64,000 nucleotides of DNA from Bordetella ansorpii (GTDB taxonomy: Bacteria > Pseudomonadota > Gammaproteobacteria > Burkholderiales > Burkholderiaceae_B): the NCBI RefSeq assembly GCF_900078705.1, contig NZ_FKIF01000006.1:1082324-1146323 (forward strand), read 5' to 3'. Position numbers and translations under genes: made by a program. Each line of letters begins with the position of its first letter. Within the stretch, counting starts at the first letter, position 1. The notes under the pieces were generated by a model. That model ran no database searches. It was not told where the DNA came from and was given only the letters and a program-made list of their open reading frames with translations. Shown here piece after piece: positions 1 through 7,899 of the stretch.

Positions 1-68
1 CTCGCATCCACGCTCGGCTCGAACTCCAGTTCGTCCAGGACTAGCCTACGCAATTCCCGATCGCTCAT
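1..68 (-). CDS. BON-domain (OsmY-like) protein, N-terminal fragment
   Basis: Only the first 22 codons lie in the window; the gene runs off the left edge. The start is supported by AAGGAG seven bases before the ATG. The visible residues (MSDRELRRLVLDELEFEPSV) match the opening of BON-domain proteins, where a short helix with D-E-L-x-x-E-P-S-V precedes the first BON fold. Such proteins are stress-induced periplasmic or cytoplasmic proteins thought to bind phospholipid or peptidoglycan. It lies 90 bases downstream of the SPW-repeat gene on the same strand, so the two may share the FNR-like promoter near 465-505. Family assignment rests on a short stretch. Confidence 0.6.
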   Translation of the reverse strand, partial: MSDRELRRLVLDELEFEPSVDA

Positions 69-158
69 GATGATCTCCTTGATTGGTCGCAAGGAATACG
101 GCGCCGGGCGCCGTGCGGTCACTATCGCCAAAAGGCCCGGCCGGGGGTTTGATTTCCG

Positions 159-386
159 TCAATTCGTCCGGCCAGGCATCGGCGCCTTGCGCTCATATGC
201 CCTGCGGTGGGACGGCCGCCTCACCTGCCTGATCGCGCCCGCCGCCATGGCGATCAAAATGACTCCCGAGATCACCGAACTCCAGACCAGCGCCCCGGCA
301 TCCGAGAATCCCAGGATCCACGGCGACAGAAACACGTATAGGCCCACCAATGTGGTGATCCAGTACTGCCAGCGCTGCTTTTTCAT
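159..386 (-). CDS. SPW-repeat membrane protein
   Basis: A 75-residue protein with two membrane helices (about residues 9-30 and 34-52) and the signature LSPWILGF at residues 20-27, which is the SPW motif of the SPW-repeat family. The family usually has one or two such repeats; this is a single-repeat form with a basic cytoplasmic tail. Molecular function is unknown; family members sit beside stress-response genes. The ATG has GGAG nine bases upstream. It is followed on the same strand by a BON-domain gene and preceded by a well-placed FNR/ANR-type site, which suggests induction by oxygen limitation. Confidence 0.8.
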   Translation of the reverse strand: MKKQRWQYWITTLVGLYVFLSPWILGFSDAGALVWSSVISGVILIAMAAGAIRQVRRPSHRRAYERKAPMPGRTN

Positions 387-1163
387 GATCGCACTCCATC
401 CAGTGAGGTGAGCAGGCGCTCGCCCTCGGCCTCGGCATTCGGGGCGCCAGGGGCTGGCTGCTTCATACTAGACCCGTGGCCAAGCCCGCCTTTGACATTG
501 ATCAAACCCATCCGGGCGTTTGCGATGCGTCAATTCCCACTTCGGACGGCATCGCACGCTTTCCGGAAAAGCGGGTGTCGCCGGGCATCGGGAATCGCGC
601 AGCCGCGCGTCCGCAATGAAGGATTGGCCATGGAAGAACCACGTTGCACGGACGCCTGCCGGACAGGGCTCCCGCACGCAGTTTCTGGCGGCCCTGGCTG
701 ACCGCCTCCAGTGCGGGAAACGTCGGGCACGCCTCGGTCCACAGTGCGGGCATGATCAGCTTGCGTCGGCGAGCGACTTCACCGCTTCCTTGAATTCGGC
801 GTCTTCCAAGCGGTTGATCGAGGTGCGATCGTAGGTCGGCAGATGGCCGATGACGTCACGCAGTTGCGGGATCGGCGGCTTGTTTCGGCCGGGCGGCGCG
901 CGGCGGGCGCGGCGCTCCTTGCCTGGGCCCAGGCGACAGGCAAGGCCCGGCCAGATCTCGATGGGAACGAGCTGTTCGACGTGATTGCGGCGCTCGCCTG
1001 GCTGCGCCAGCGCCCTCGCACGCCCTCCGCGCCGAGCGCCTGTTCGAGGGGATTGCCGGCGCGATCCTGGCAGGCCCGTGCCGGTATCGCCCGGCCAAAC
1101 GCGCAGGGCACCCACATCTTGGGCACAACGCGTGCACAAACTTCACGTAAGCCGTTGATATTG
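387..1163. other. Gene-poor region, possible remnant at 756-850
   Basis: Apart from the FNR-like promoter, no confident gene is present in these 777 bases. A minus-strand frame ending at 756 closes with residues that look like normal protein (RTSINRLEDAEFKEAVKSL), but the frame upstream of about 880 becomes arginine- and proline-rich with no plausible start. This could be the decayed 3' end of a lost gene. I do not recognise a family. Confidence 0.25.
465..505 (-). promoter_or_regulatory. Putative class II FNR/ANR-dependent promoter
   Basis: Positions 492-505 read TTGACATTGATCAA, matching the FNR/ANR consensus TTGAT-N4-ATCAA at nine of ten fixed bases. On the minus strand a -10-like TAGTAT lies at 465-470, which puts the start of transcription near 458 and the centre of the FNR site at about -41. 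That is the spacing of class II FNR promoters. The first gene downstream is the SPW-repeat gene at 386. Confidence 0.6.
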
Positions 1164-1238
1164 TGGCGCGCCCGACAGGAATCGAACCTGTATCAAGAGC
1201 TTCGGAAACTCTCATTCTATCCATTGAACTACGGGCAC
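1164..1238 (-). tRNA. tRNA-Arg (anticodon CCG)
   Basis: The minus strand folds as a complete cloverleaf of 75 bases. The acceptor stem pairs GTGCCCG with CGGGCGC, the discriminator base is G, and CCA is encoded. The anticodon stem AGAGT/GCTCT encloses TTCCGAA, giving anticodon CCG, which reads the arginine codon CGG. The T-arm contains GGTTCGATTCC. A TACAAT hexamer at 1251-1256 on the minus strand is a possible -10 element. Confidence 0.95.
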
Positions 1239-1300
1239 AGCGCGGCAACTATTGTACCGGACTTTTCGGACAGGCCCGCCGGCCCTTGTGCGGTGCGGTC

Positions 1301-1328
1301 TTGGCGCATCGGCCTTTGTAGATATAAT
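1301..1328 (+). promoter_or_regulatory. Sigma-70-type promoter for the cytochrome gene
   Basis: TTGGCG at 1301-1306 and TATAAT at 1323-1328 are separated by 16 bases. The predicted start is near 1335, leaving a leader of about 115 bases before the cytochrome ATG at 1451. No other gene starts in between on this strand. Confidence 0.6.
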
Positions 1329-1450
1329 CGTCCGCTTGAGGAGGAAGTGGAGGGAGGCCACTGCAGTCCTGGGTGATAGCCTGCCCGACGTACAAGAGTA
1401 AAAGTTGCCGCCGACAAGGCGCCCCTAGTACCCGTTACGCAGGAAAGGCT

Positions 1451-2356
1451 ATGAGCAACGAGCATCAGGCAGAACATCAAGAACACGCGTCCCCGATCAA
1501 GACGCCGAAGCAATTGGTCGTCACGATCGTCCTGTCTTTCATCATCCCCATCGCAGTCATTCTTCTGTTGGTGAACTACGTCACCTCCGCCGACAAGGTG
1601 GGGGCGGGTTCCGACACGATGAGCCCCAAGGCCATCGAAAATCGCATCATGCCGGTGGCCGGCTTCGAGCTCGTCGATGCCAATGCGCCCAAGGTCTTCA
1701 AGACGGGCGAGCAAGTCTTCCAATCCACCTGTACCGCCTGCCACACGTCGGGCGCCGCCGGCGCGCCCAAGCTGGGAGACAAAACCGCCTGGGCGCCCTT
1801 CATCAAGACGGGCTTCGACGAAATGCTCAAGGTGGCCATCCACGGCAAGGGCGCGATGCCGGCCAAGGGCGGCAATCCCGGACTGGACGACTTCGAGATC
1901 GCGCGCGCCGTCGCCTATATGGCGAACAAGTCCGGCGGCGACTTCCCGGAACCGAAAGAGCCCGAGAAGAAGGCGGAGAAGACCGCCGACGCGCCTGCCG
2001 CGGCGCCGGCTCCCGCAGCAGCAGCAGCCCCCGCGCCGCAACAGGCCCAGGCCCCCGCCCCGCAACAGCAGGCCCAGGCGCCGGCCCAGCCGCCCGAACC
2101 GCAGGCGGCCGTCAACCCGGCCGGCGAGAAACTCTACAAGACCACCTGTTTCGCCTGTCATGGCACGGGCGCCGCCAACGCGCCCAAGCTGGGCGACAAG
2201 GCCGCCTGGGCGCCTTACATCGCCACCGGCCTGGACACCATGGTGAAGGTCGCCACGCAAGGCAAGGGCGCGATGCCGCCCAAGGGTGGCGCGATGAACG
2301 CCTCCGACGCCGACTTCCGCGCGGCGGTCGAGTACATGGTCAACGCGTCGAAGTAA
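1451..2356 (+). CDS. Membrane-anchored dihaem cytochrome c5 family protein
   Basis: A 301-residue electron carrier expected to face the periplasm. A single N-terminal helix (about 21-44) acts as an uncleaved anchor. Two cytochrome c domains follow, with haem motifs CTACH at 94-98 and CFACH at 233-237. Each is followed by a GAMP segment (from 135 in the first domain) whose methionine is the likely second axial ligand. The domains are joined by an Ala/Pro/Gln-rich linker (about 180-220), as in other tandem c5 proteins. The ATG at 1451 was chosen over the upstream in-frame start at 1373 because AGGAAAG lies just before it and the homologous part begins there. The likely partner is a terminal oxidase, though none is encoded nearby. 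Confidence 0.92.
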   Translation: MSNEHQAEHQEHASPIKTPKQLVVTIVLSFIIPIAVILLLVNYVTSADKVGAGSDTMSPKAIENRIMPVAGFELVDANAPKVFKTGEQVFQSTCTACHTSGAAGAPKLGDKTAWAPFIKTGFDEMLKVAIHGKGAMPAKGGNPGLDDFEIARAVAYMANKSGGDFPEPKEPEKKAEKTADAPAAAPAPAAAAAPAPQQAQAPAPQQQAQAPAQPPEPQAAVNPAGEKLYKTTCFACHGTGAANAPKLGDKAAWAPYIATGLDTMVKVATQGKGAMPPKGGAMNASDADFRAAVEYMVNASK

Positions 2357-2574
2357 GCCGCGTCCCGGCCCCGCGCCGGGGATATCCGCGAATCAGTCGA
2401 TAGGGCCGGCACCTACGCCGGCCACCGGTGTTGTGCGCGTCCATTGTCCGCTGACGGATATCGCTCATGACTTCATCGAGTGGCCGCGGGCCGGCATGCG
2501 CGCGCCCCCAAGCCAAGAATAGAGGGAACTCCGGCGCTCAAGGCAAGGCAATCCCGTCTGTCTCTTCAAATATA

Positions 2575-2590
2575 AAATGTTATATCATTT
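2575..2590 (+). promoter_or_regulatory. AT-rich dyad, possible Fur site
   Basis: Within an AT-rich patch otherwise unusual for this region, AAATG and CATTT form a perfect inverted repeat around six bases. It overlaps a TATAAA (2571-2576) that could be a -10 element. Position before a siderophore receptor gene makes Fur control plausible, but the match to the classical 19-base Fur box is weak. Confidence 0.35.
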
Positions 2591-2641
2591 CATATTTACA
2601 AATGACTGAACCGCCTCCCGGAGCGTGGTTCCCGATCCGGC

Positions 2642-4840
2642 ATGAAGACCGCCTCCTCGCCACGCCTCTCCCGGCAGCACAGCCTTTCCTCCCTTCCAGA
2701 CCTCCGCAAGAATCGGTTGCCGCGAGCCTGCCATGCCATGGCGCTGGCATGCTGGGCCAGCGTGGCCGCAGCCCAGGAACCGTCGCGCCCCCGGGATTCG
2801 TCCTTCCATCTGCCAACCGTGCAAGTCACGGGCGCCGCGCCGGACGATGCCACGACCGAAGGCACGGGCAGCTACGCCACTCCCCGCCTGACGGTAGGCG
2901 GCAAGACGCCGGTTCCCGTCATGGAAATACCGAACTCGGTCAGCGTCATCACCCGCCAGCGCATCGAGGACCAGAACCTGCGCAGCGCCGAAGAGGCCCT
3001 GGCCCAGGTGACGGGCGTGACCGTCACGCCCTGGGACGGCACGTCGTCGCAGATCCGCTCGCGCGGCTACTTCCTGGAGCCCAGCTACGACGGCATCCCG
3101 GCCTATGGCGGCCTGAACGCCACGCAGCAGTACGACATCGCCATGTTCGACCGCATCGAAGTGCTGCGCGGTCCGGCCGGCCTGTTCCAGGGCTCGGGCC
3201 AGCCTGGCGGCACGGTGAATTTCGTGCGCAAGCGCGCGCCGTCGCAGTTCAGCGGATCGGCCGCGCTGACCTATGGCTCATGGAACGACAAGCGCGCGGA
3301 AGCCGACATCGGCCTGCCGCTGAACACCGAGGGCACCCTGCGCGGGCGCGTCGTGGCCGCGGTCCAGGACCGCGACTTCTATTACGATCACGCCCACGGC
3401 AACAAACAGTTCGTCTACGGCACGCTGGACTACGACCTGACGCCGGCTACGTCGTTCTCGCTCTATGCCGCCTTCCAGGACGACAAGACCGATCCGTTCA
3501 CGGGCCTGCCCGCCTATACCGATGGGCGGCTGATCGACGCGTCGCGCTCGGCCAACACCATGGCGCCCTGGAGCCGCTACGACACGCAGAACAGCACGGT
3601 CGCGGCCGAGGCCGTGCATCGCCTGGCCAATGGCTGGCAGTTCAAGGTGCATGCCGCGCAGGCCGAACGCGACTGGCGCCTGCACGACGGCTATCCCACG
3701 ACCGGCGTGAACCCGGCCACCGGATTGATCAGCAGCTATACGCGCCGAGGCTGGGACGACGAGACCACGCGCAAGGCCATCGACCTCTACGCCACCGGGC
3801 CGTTCCAGTTGCTGGGTCGCCGCCATGAGGCCACGGTGGGCTACAACTACGAACGCTATCGCGGCCAGACCCTGTACGGCGCCACTACGACCGTGCCGAA
3901 CATCCCCTTCGGGCGCCCTGACCTGGTCCCCGAGACGTCCATCACCCCCTACGTGCGCGGCAGCGGCTACGAAACACGGCAGGATGGCTTCTACGGACAA
4001 CTGCGCCTGTCCGTCACCGACCCGCTGACGCTGGTGCTGGGCGGCAGGCTGAGCGACTTCACCACGCGCAATCGCAACGTCTCCCCCTCCACGCCCACGC
4101 CCTGGACCGAGGCCACGCGCGAGCGCGACGTCTTCACGCCCTATGCCGGCGCGGTCTACCGCCTGTCCGAACAGTTGGCCGTGTATTCGAGCTACGCCGA
4201 CATCTTCATGCCGCAATCTCAGAAGGACGTGAACGGCAACACGCTGGACCCTCGCGAGGGCAAGCAGATCGAAGCCGGTATCAAGGGGGAACTGAACGGC
4301 GGCAAACTGCAGTTCAACGCGGCCGTGTTCCGCACCCGCGACGTGAACCGCTCGTATGCCGACATCGACAACCCGGGTTTCTTCCTGTCCGCCGGCGAGG
4401 TCGAGATCAGGGGCGCGGAGGCCGAAATCAGCGGCAGCCCGATCCGGAACCTGCAACTGACGGCCGGCTACGCCTACCTGACCAGCCGCTACGCGACGGA
4501 TCGCAACAACGCCGGCAAGGCCTTCTCGCTGTTCGAACCCCGCCATGTGTTCAAGCTGTACGGCAACTACCGCGTGCCGGACACACCGTGGATGGTGGGC
4601 GGCGGCGTGCTGGTCAGTTCCGCGGTGCTGGGCAGCGGCGCCGAAGGCGTCCGGGAAGGCGGCGGCTATGCGGTGATGAACGCGCAGGTGGCGTATGCCG
4701 TCGATGCGGACACGCGCGTGACGCTGGCGGTCAACAATCTGGCCGATCGCCGCTATTACGCGCGGGTCGGCGGATTGAACAGCTACAACATCTACGGCGA
4801 ACCGCGCAGCGTATCGCTGAACGTGCGCACGCGCTTCTAG
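2642..4840 (+). CDS. TonB-dependent siderophore receptor
   Basis: A 732-residue outer membrane receptor. A long basic n-region and hydrophobic segment (about 30-44) ending in VAAAQ form the signal peptide. The plug domain follows, with EIPNSVSVITRQRI, the EALAQVTGV segment and the LRGPAGLFQGSGQPGG box near residues 175-195, all typical of FhuE/FpvA/FoxA-type ferric siderophore receptors. The rest is a 22-strand barrel ending in the terminal aromatic residue of SVSLNVRTRF, as required for outer membrane insertion. The ligand cannot be told from sequence. No siderophore biosynthesis or Fe ABC genes adjoin, so it may take up a xenosiderophore. Regulation by Fur is inferred from function. Confidence 0.93.
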   Translation: MKTASSPRLSRQHSLSSLPDLRKNRLPRACHAMALACWASVAAAQEPSRPRDSSFHLPTVQVTGAAPDDATTEGTGSYATPRLTVGGKTPVPVMEIPNSVSVITRQRIEDQNLRSAEEALAQVTGVTVTPWDGTSSQIRSRGYFLEPSYDGIPAYGGLNATQQYDIAMFDRIEVLRGPAGLFQGSGQPGGTVNFVRKRAPSQFSGSAALTYGSWNDKRAEADIGLPLNTEGTLRGRVVAAVQDRDFYYDHAHGNKQFVYGTLDYDLTPATSFSLYAAFQDDKTDPFTGLPAYTDGRLIDASRSANTMAPWSRYDTQNSTVAAEAVHRLANGWQFKVHAAQAERDWRLHDGYPTTGVNPATGLISSYTRRGWDDETTRKAIDLYATGPFQLLGRRHEATVGYNYERYRGQTLYGATTTVPNIPFGRPDLVPETSITPYVRGSGYETRQDGFYGQLRLSVTDPLTLVLGGRLSDFTTRNRNVSPSTPTPWTEATRERDVFTPYAGAVYRLSEQLAVYSSYADIFMPQSQKDVNGNTLDPREGKQIEAGIKGELNGGKLQFNAAVFRTRDVNRSYADIDNPGFFLSAGEVEIRGAEAEISGSPIRNLQLTAGYAYLTSRYATDRNNAGKAFSLFEPRHVFKLYGNYRVPDTPWMVGGGVLVSSAVLGSGAEGVREGGGYAVMNAQVAYAVDADTRVTLAVNNLADRRYYARVGGLNSYNIYGEPRSVSLNVRTRF

Positions 4841-4860
4841 CGCGCCGTGCCATGCATCCG

Positions 4861-4882
4861 CCGGCATGACGACACATGCCGG
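4861..4882. terminator. Hairpin between convergent genes
   Basis: An eight-base perfect stem (CCGGCATG/CATGCCGG) with a six-base loop lies 20 bases after the receptor stop and 88 bases after the stop of the leftward dehydrogenase gene. There is no T-run, so rho-independent function is uncertain. Confidence 0.4.
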
Positions 4883-4970
4883 TTGGCGCAGACCAGGCGC
4901 TCATCCGCCAAGTCTTGCGCCACGTGGAGAATGGCCCCGCGAGACGCCGAGGGGCGGCCTCTGGCCGGGC

Positions 4971-6494
4971 TTATCCGCGCGCAGCTTCCCGCAGCGACAT
5001 GCCCAACTGCACGCGGCGCTGCAGCCACAGACTGGGGCGGTAGCGCATGTCGCCCGTGACACGCTGCATGTTGCGCAGGATCTCGAGGATGCGCTCGCTG
5101 CCCAGCTCGTCGCCCAGCGTGAGCGGACCGGCCGGATAGCCCAGGCCCAGCGTCACGGCCAGGTCGATGTCTTCCGGCGTGGCGATGCCCTGCTGCGCGA
5201 TGTCGCAGGCGATGTTGACGATGCTGGCCACGATGCGCTGCGCGACGAAGCCCGCCGAATCCTGCACCACCGTGACCGGCGCGCCATCGGCGGCGAACAG
5301 CGCATGCGCGGCGTCGCGCCATTCGGCCGTCGTGCCCGGCGACGCCATCAGGGTGCGGCGGCGCGTGGGCTCGAAGGCATGCAGCGTATCCAGTCCCACG
5401 GTGCGCGCGGCATCCAGGCCCTGGTCGGCCACGCAAGTGGAGACGTCTTCACCGAACGGCGTGACCACGATCAGCGCATCGGCCGGCGGCTTGGCCGCGG
5501 CCACCGGCTCGGCGCCCAGCGTGCGCAACAGCGCGGCGGCGCGCGCATGGCCATCGGCATGCCTGGGGCTGATCCACACCTTCAGGCCAGCCTTGGCCGC
5601 CGGCACGGGCGGCTCGGCCGGCACCTGCTTCTGGCCATCCTGGTACACGTAGAAGCCTTCGCCCGCCTTGCGCCCGACCAGGCCGCCCGCCAGGCGCACG
5701 GTGGTGATGGGCGACGGACGGAAGCGCGGCTCGTCGAAGAACTGGCGGTAGATGGACTCCATCACCGGATGCGACACGTCAAGCGCGGTCAGGTCCAGCA
5801 GCTCGAACGGGCCCATGCGGAAACCGGCCTGTTCGCGCATGATGGCGTCGATCTGGCTGAACGTGGCCACGCCTTCCTGGGCGGTGCGCAGGCCGTCGAT
5901 GTTCATGCCGCGCCCGGCGTGATTGACGATGAAGCCGGGCATGTCCTTGGCGCGCACGGGCGTATGGCCCATGCGGCGCGCCAGTTCGGCCAGCACGTCG
6001 CCGGCGGCCGGATCGGTGCGCAGGCCGTCGATGACCTCGACCACCTTCATCAGCGGCACGGGGTTGAAGAAGTGATAGCCCGCCACGCGCCCAGGTTGCT
6101 GGCAGCCGGCCGCGATGGCGGTGATGGACAGCGACGAGGTGTTCGACGCCAGGATGCAGTCGGCGCCGACGATGGCCTCGAGCTTGGCGAACAGTTCCCG
6201 CTTGACGTCCAGGCGCTCGACGATGGCCTCGATCACCAGTTGGCAATCCGCCAGGGCCTCCAGGTTGGGAGCCGCCACGACGCGCTCGAGCGCGGCGCTG
6301 GCCTGCCCGGCGCTGAGCTTGCCCTTCTGCGACAGCTTGTCCCAGGTCTGGCGCAGCGATTCCCGCGCGGCCGCGACGGCGTCCGCGCTGGTGTCGTACA
6401 GGCGGACCGTCAGGCCGGCCTGCGCGGCGATCTGGGCGATGCCGCGCCCCATGGCGCCCGCGCCCACGACGCCGATCGTCTGGATGTCCTTCAT
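4971..6494 (-). CDS. 3-hydroxyacyl-CoA dehydrogenase (two C-terminal domains)
   Basis: Oxidises (S)-3-hydroxyacyl-CoA to 3-ketoacyl-CoA with NAD+. The 507-residue protein has an N-terminal Rossmann fold with GAGAMGRGIA at residues 11-20, then a 3HCDH C-terminal domain with the family motif YHFFNPVPLMKVVEV. A second, more diverged copy of that C-terminal domain closes the protein (TPEDIDLAVTLGLGYPAGPL). This long layout is that of PaaH/PaaC-like enzymes of phenylacetate and related pathways rather than the short mitochondrial form. The ATG has GAGGAG nine bases upstream. It is the last gene of a leftward set with CoA transferase, acyl-CoA dehydrogenase and TetR. Confidence 0.9.
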   Translation of the reverse strand: MKDIQTIGVVGAGAMGRGIAQIAAQAGLTVRLYDTSADAVAAARESLRQTWDKLSQKGKLSAGQASAALERVVAAPNLEALADCQLVIEAIVERLDVKRELFAKLEAIVGADCILASNTSSLSITAIAAGCQQPGRVAGYHFFNPVPLMKVVEVIDGLRTDPAAGDVLAELARRMGHTPVRAKDMPGFIVNHAGRGMNIDGLRTAQEGVATFSQIDAIMREQAGFRMGPFELLDLTALDVSHPVMESIYRQFFDEPRFRPSPITTVRLAGGLVGRKAGEGFYVYQDGQKQVPAEPPVPAAKAGLKVWISPRHADGHARAAALLRTLGAEPVAAAKPPADALIVVTPFGEDVSTCVADQGLDAARTVGLDTLHAFEPTRRRTLMASPGTTAEWRDAAHALFAADGAPVTVVQDSAGFVAQRIVASIVNIACDIAQQGIATPEDIDLAVTLGLGYPAGPLTLGDELGSERILEILRNMQRVTGDMRYRPSLWLQRRVQLGMSLREAARG

Positions 6495-6545
6495 CGTATG
6501 GCTCCTCGTCTTCTCTATGGTTGGATGGCGGCTGGCGCGCGGGCC

Positions 6546-7775
6546 TCAGGCCCGCGGTTGCGCCAGCGCCTGGATATCGTCTTCGGACAGGCCCAGGCGC
6601 TCTTGCAGCACCTGCCGGGTGTGCTGGCCCAGCATGGGCGGCGCGTGGCGGTACTGCACGGGACTGCCGGAGAATTTCAGCGGGCTGGCCGCCATGGGCA
6701 CCTTGCCCGCGGTGGGATGCGGCAATTCCAGCCGCATGTTGCGTGCCAGCACCTGCGGATCCTGGTAGACTTGGTCGAGCGTGTTGATGGGGCCGGCGGG
6801 CACGCCCGCGGCTTCCAGTTCGGCCAGCCACCTGTCGCGCTCACCGGTGGCCATGCGCTCGGCCAGCAAGGGCACCAGCGTGTCGCGGTTCTGCACGCGC
6901 TGCGGGTTGGTGGCGTAGCGCGGATCGGCGGACAGCTCGGGCAGGCCGATGACGCGGCTGTAGTTGCGGAACTGGCTGTCGTTGCCCACGGCCACGATCA
7001 GGTGGCCGTCGCGCGCGGCGAACACCTGGTACGGCACCAGGTTCTGGTGCGCGTTGCCGGCGCGGCGCGGCGCCTTGCCCGAGGTCATGAAATTGAGGTT
7101 CTGGTTGGCCATCATGGCCACCTGGCAGTCGAGCAGCGCCATGTCCAGGTGCTGGCCCAGGCCGCTGCGCGCGCGCTCGTGCAGCGCGGCCAGGATGCCC
7201 ACGGTGGAGTACATGCCGGTCATCAGGTCGGCCACGGCCACGCCGGCCTTCTGCGGACCGCCGCCAGGCAGGTCGTCGCGCTCGCCGGTGATGCTCATCA
7301 GGCCGCCCATGCCCTGGATCATGAAGTCGTAGCCGGGACGGCTGGCGTAGGGGCCGGTCTGGCCGAAACCCGTGATGGAGCAGTAGATGAGACGCGGATT
7401 GATCTGGCTCAGGCTGTCGTAGTCCAGGCCATACTTGCGCAGGCCGCCCACCTTGAAGTTCTCGACCAGCACGTCGCTTTGCGCCGCCAGTTCACGCACC
7501 AGCTCGGCGCCACGCGGCGTGGCGATGTCCAGCGCCACCGACAGCTTGTTGCGGTTGGCCGAGAGATAGTAGGCCGCCTCGGTGGTGTCGTTGCCGTGCT
7601 CGTCCTTCAGGTACGGAGGCCCCCACTCGCGCGTGTCGTCGCCCGCGCCGGGCCGCTCGATCTTGGTGACCTCGGCGCCCAGGTCGGCCAGGTTCTGGGT
7701 GCACCAGGGACCGGCGAGCACACGGGTCAGGTCCAGCACGCGAATGCCGGTCAGGGGAGCGGAGCGTTGCGACAT
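6546..7775 (-). CDS. Class III (CaiB/BaiF) CoA transferase
   Basis: A 409-residue family III CoA transferase, which moves CoA between an acyl-CoA donor and a free carboxylic acid through an aspartyl-CoA thioester. Recognisable features are the opening GIRVLDLTRVLAGPWCTQNL, the KIERPGAGDDTR segment, SITGFGQTGPYA, and AGVAVADLMTG, where Asp183 is the probable catalytic aspartate. It sits between hydroxyacyl-CoA dehydrogenase (51 bases away) and acyl-CoA dehydrogenase, and no acyl-CoA ligase is present. It therefore probably activates the substrate of this local beta-oxidation set. The acid cannot be named; glutarate-type or branched dicarboxylates are possible. Confidence 0.88.
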   Translation of the reverse strand: MSQRSAPLTGIRVLDLTRVLAGPWCTQNLADLGAEVTKIERPGAGDDTREWGPPYLKDEHGNDTTEAAYYLSANRNKLSVALDIATPRGAELVRELAAQSDVLVENFKVGGLRKYGLDYDSLSQINPRLIYCSITGFGQTGPYASRPGYDFMIQGMGGLMSITGERDDLPGGGPQKAGVAVADLMTGMYSTVGILAALHERARSGLGQHLDMALLDCQVAMMANQNLNFMTSGKAPRRAGNAHQNLVPYQVFAARDGHLIVAVGNDSQFRNYSRVIGLPELSADPRYATNPQRVQNRDTLVPLLAERMATGERDRWLAELEAAGVPAGPINTLDQVYQDPQVLARNMRLELPHPTAGKVPMAASPLKFSGSPVQYRHAPPMLGQHTRQVLQERLGLSEDDIQALAQPRA

Positions 7776-7857
7776 GATTCAGGCACTGTCTGAGAAAGGG
7801 AATCGACCATATTAGCCGCGCGGACCGCCCGGCATGTTCCGTTTTGCGCACGTTCTT

Positions 7858-7883
7858 GTGCCCCCCGGACACAATGGGGGCAC
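7858..7883 (-). terminator. Hairpin after the acyl-CoA dehydrogenase gene
   Basis: GTGCCCCC and GGGGGCAC form a perfect eight-base stem with a ten-base loop, 17 bases past the stop of the leftward dehydrogenase gene. There is no clear T-run, so it may reduce read-through or protect the 3' end. Confidence 0.4.
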
Positions 7884-7899
7884 CAGCCGTGAAAACGCT

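Noticed and set aside
3278..4867. A 529-codon open frame on the minus strand
   Set aside because: Antisense to the TonB-dependent receptor, with Val/Arg/Ala/His-rich composition and no recognisable domain.
4866..7793. A 975-codon open frame on the plus strand
   Set aside because: It lies antisense to the hydroxyacyl-CoA dehydrogenase and CoA transferase genes, is rich in His, Arg, Gln and Gly, and has no family motif. It is a by-product of high GC at third codon positions.
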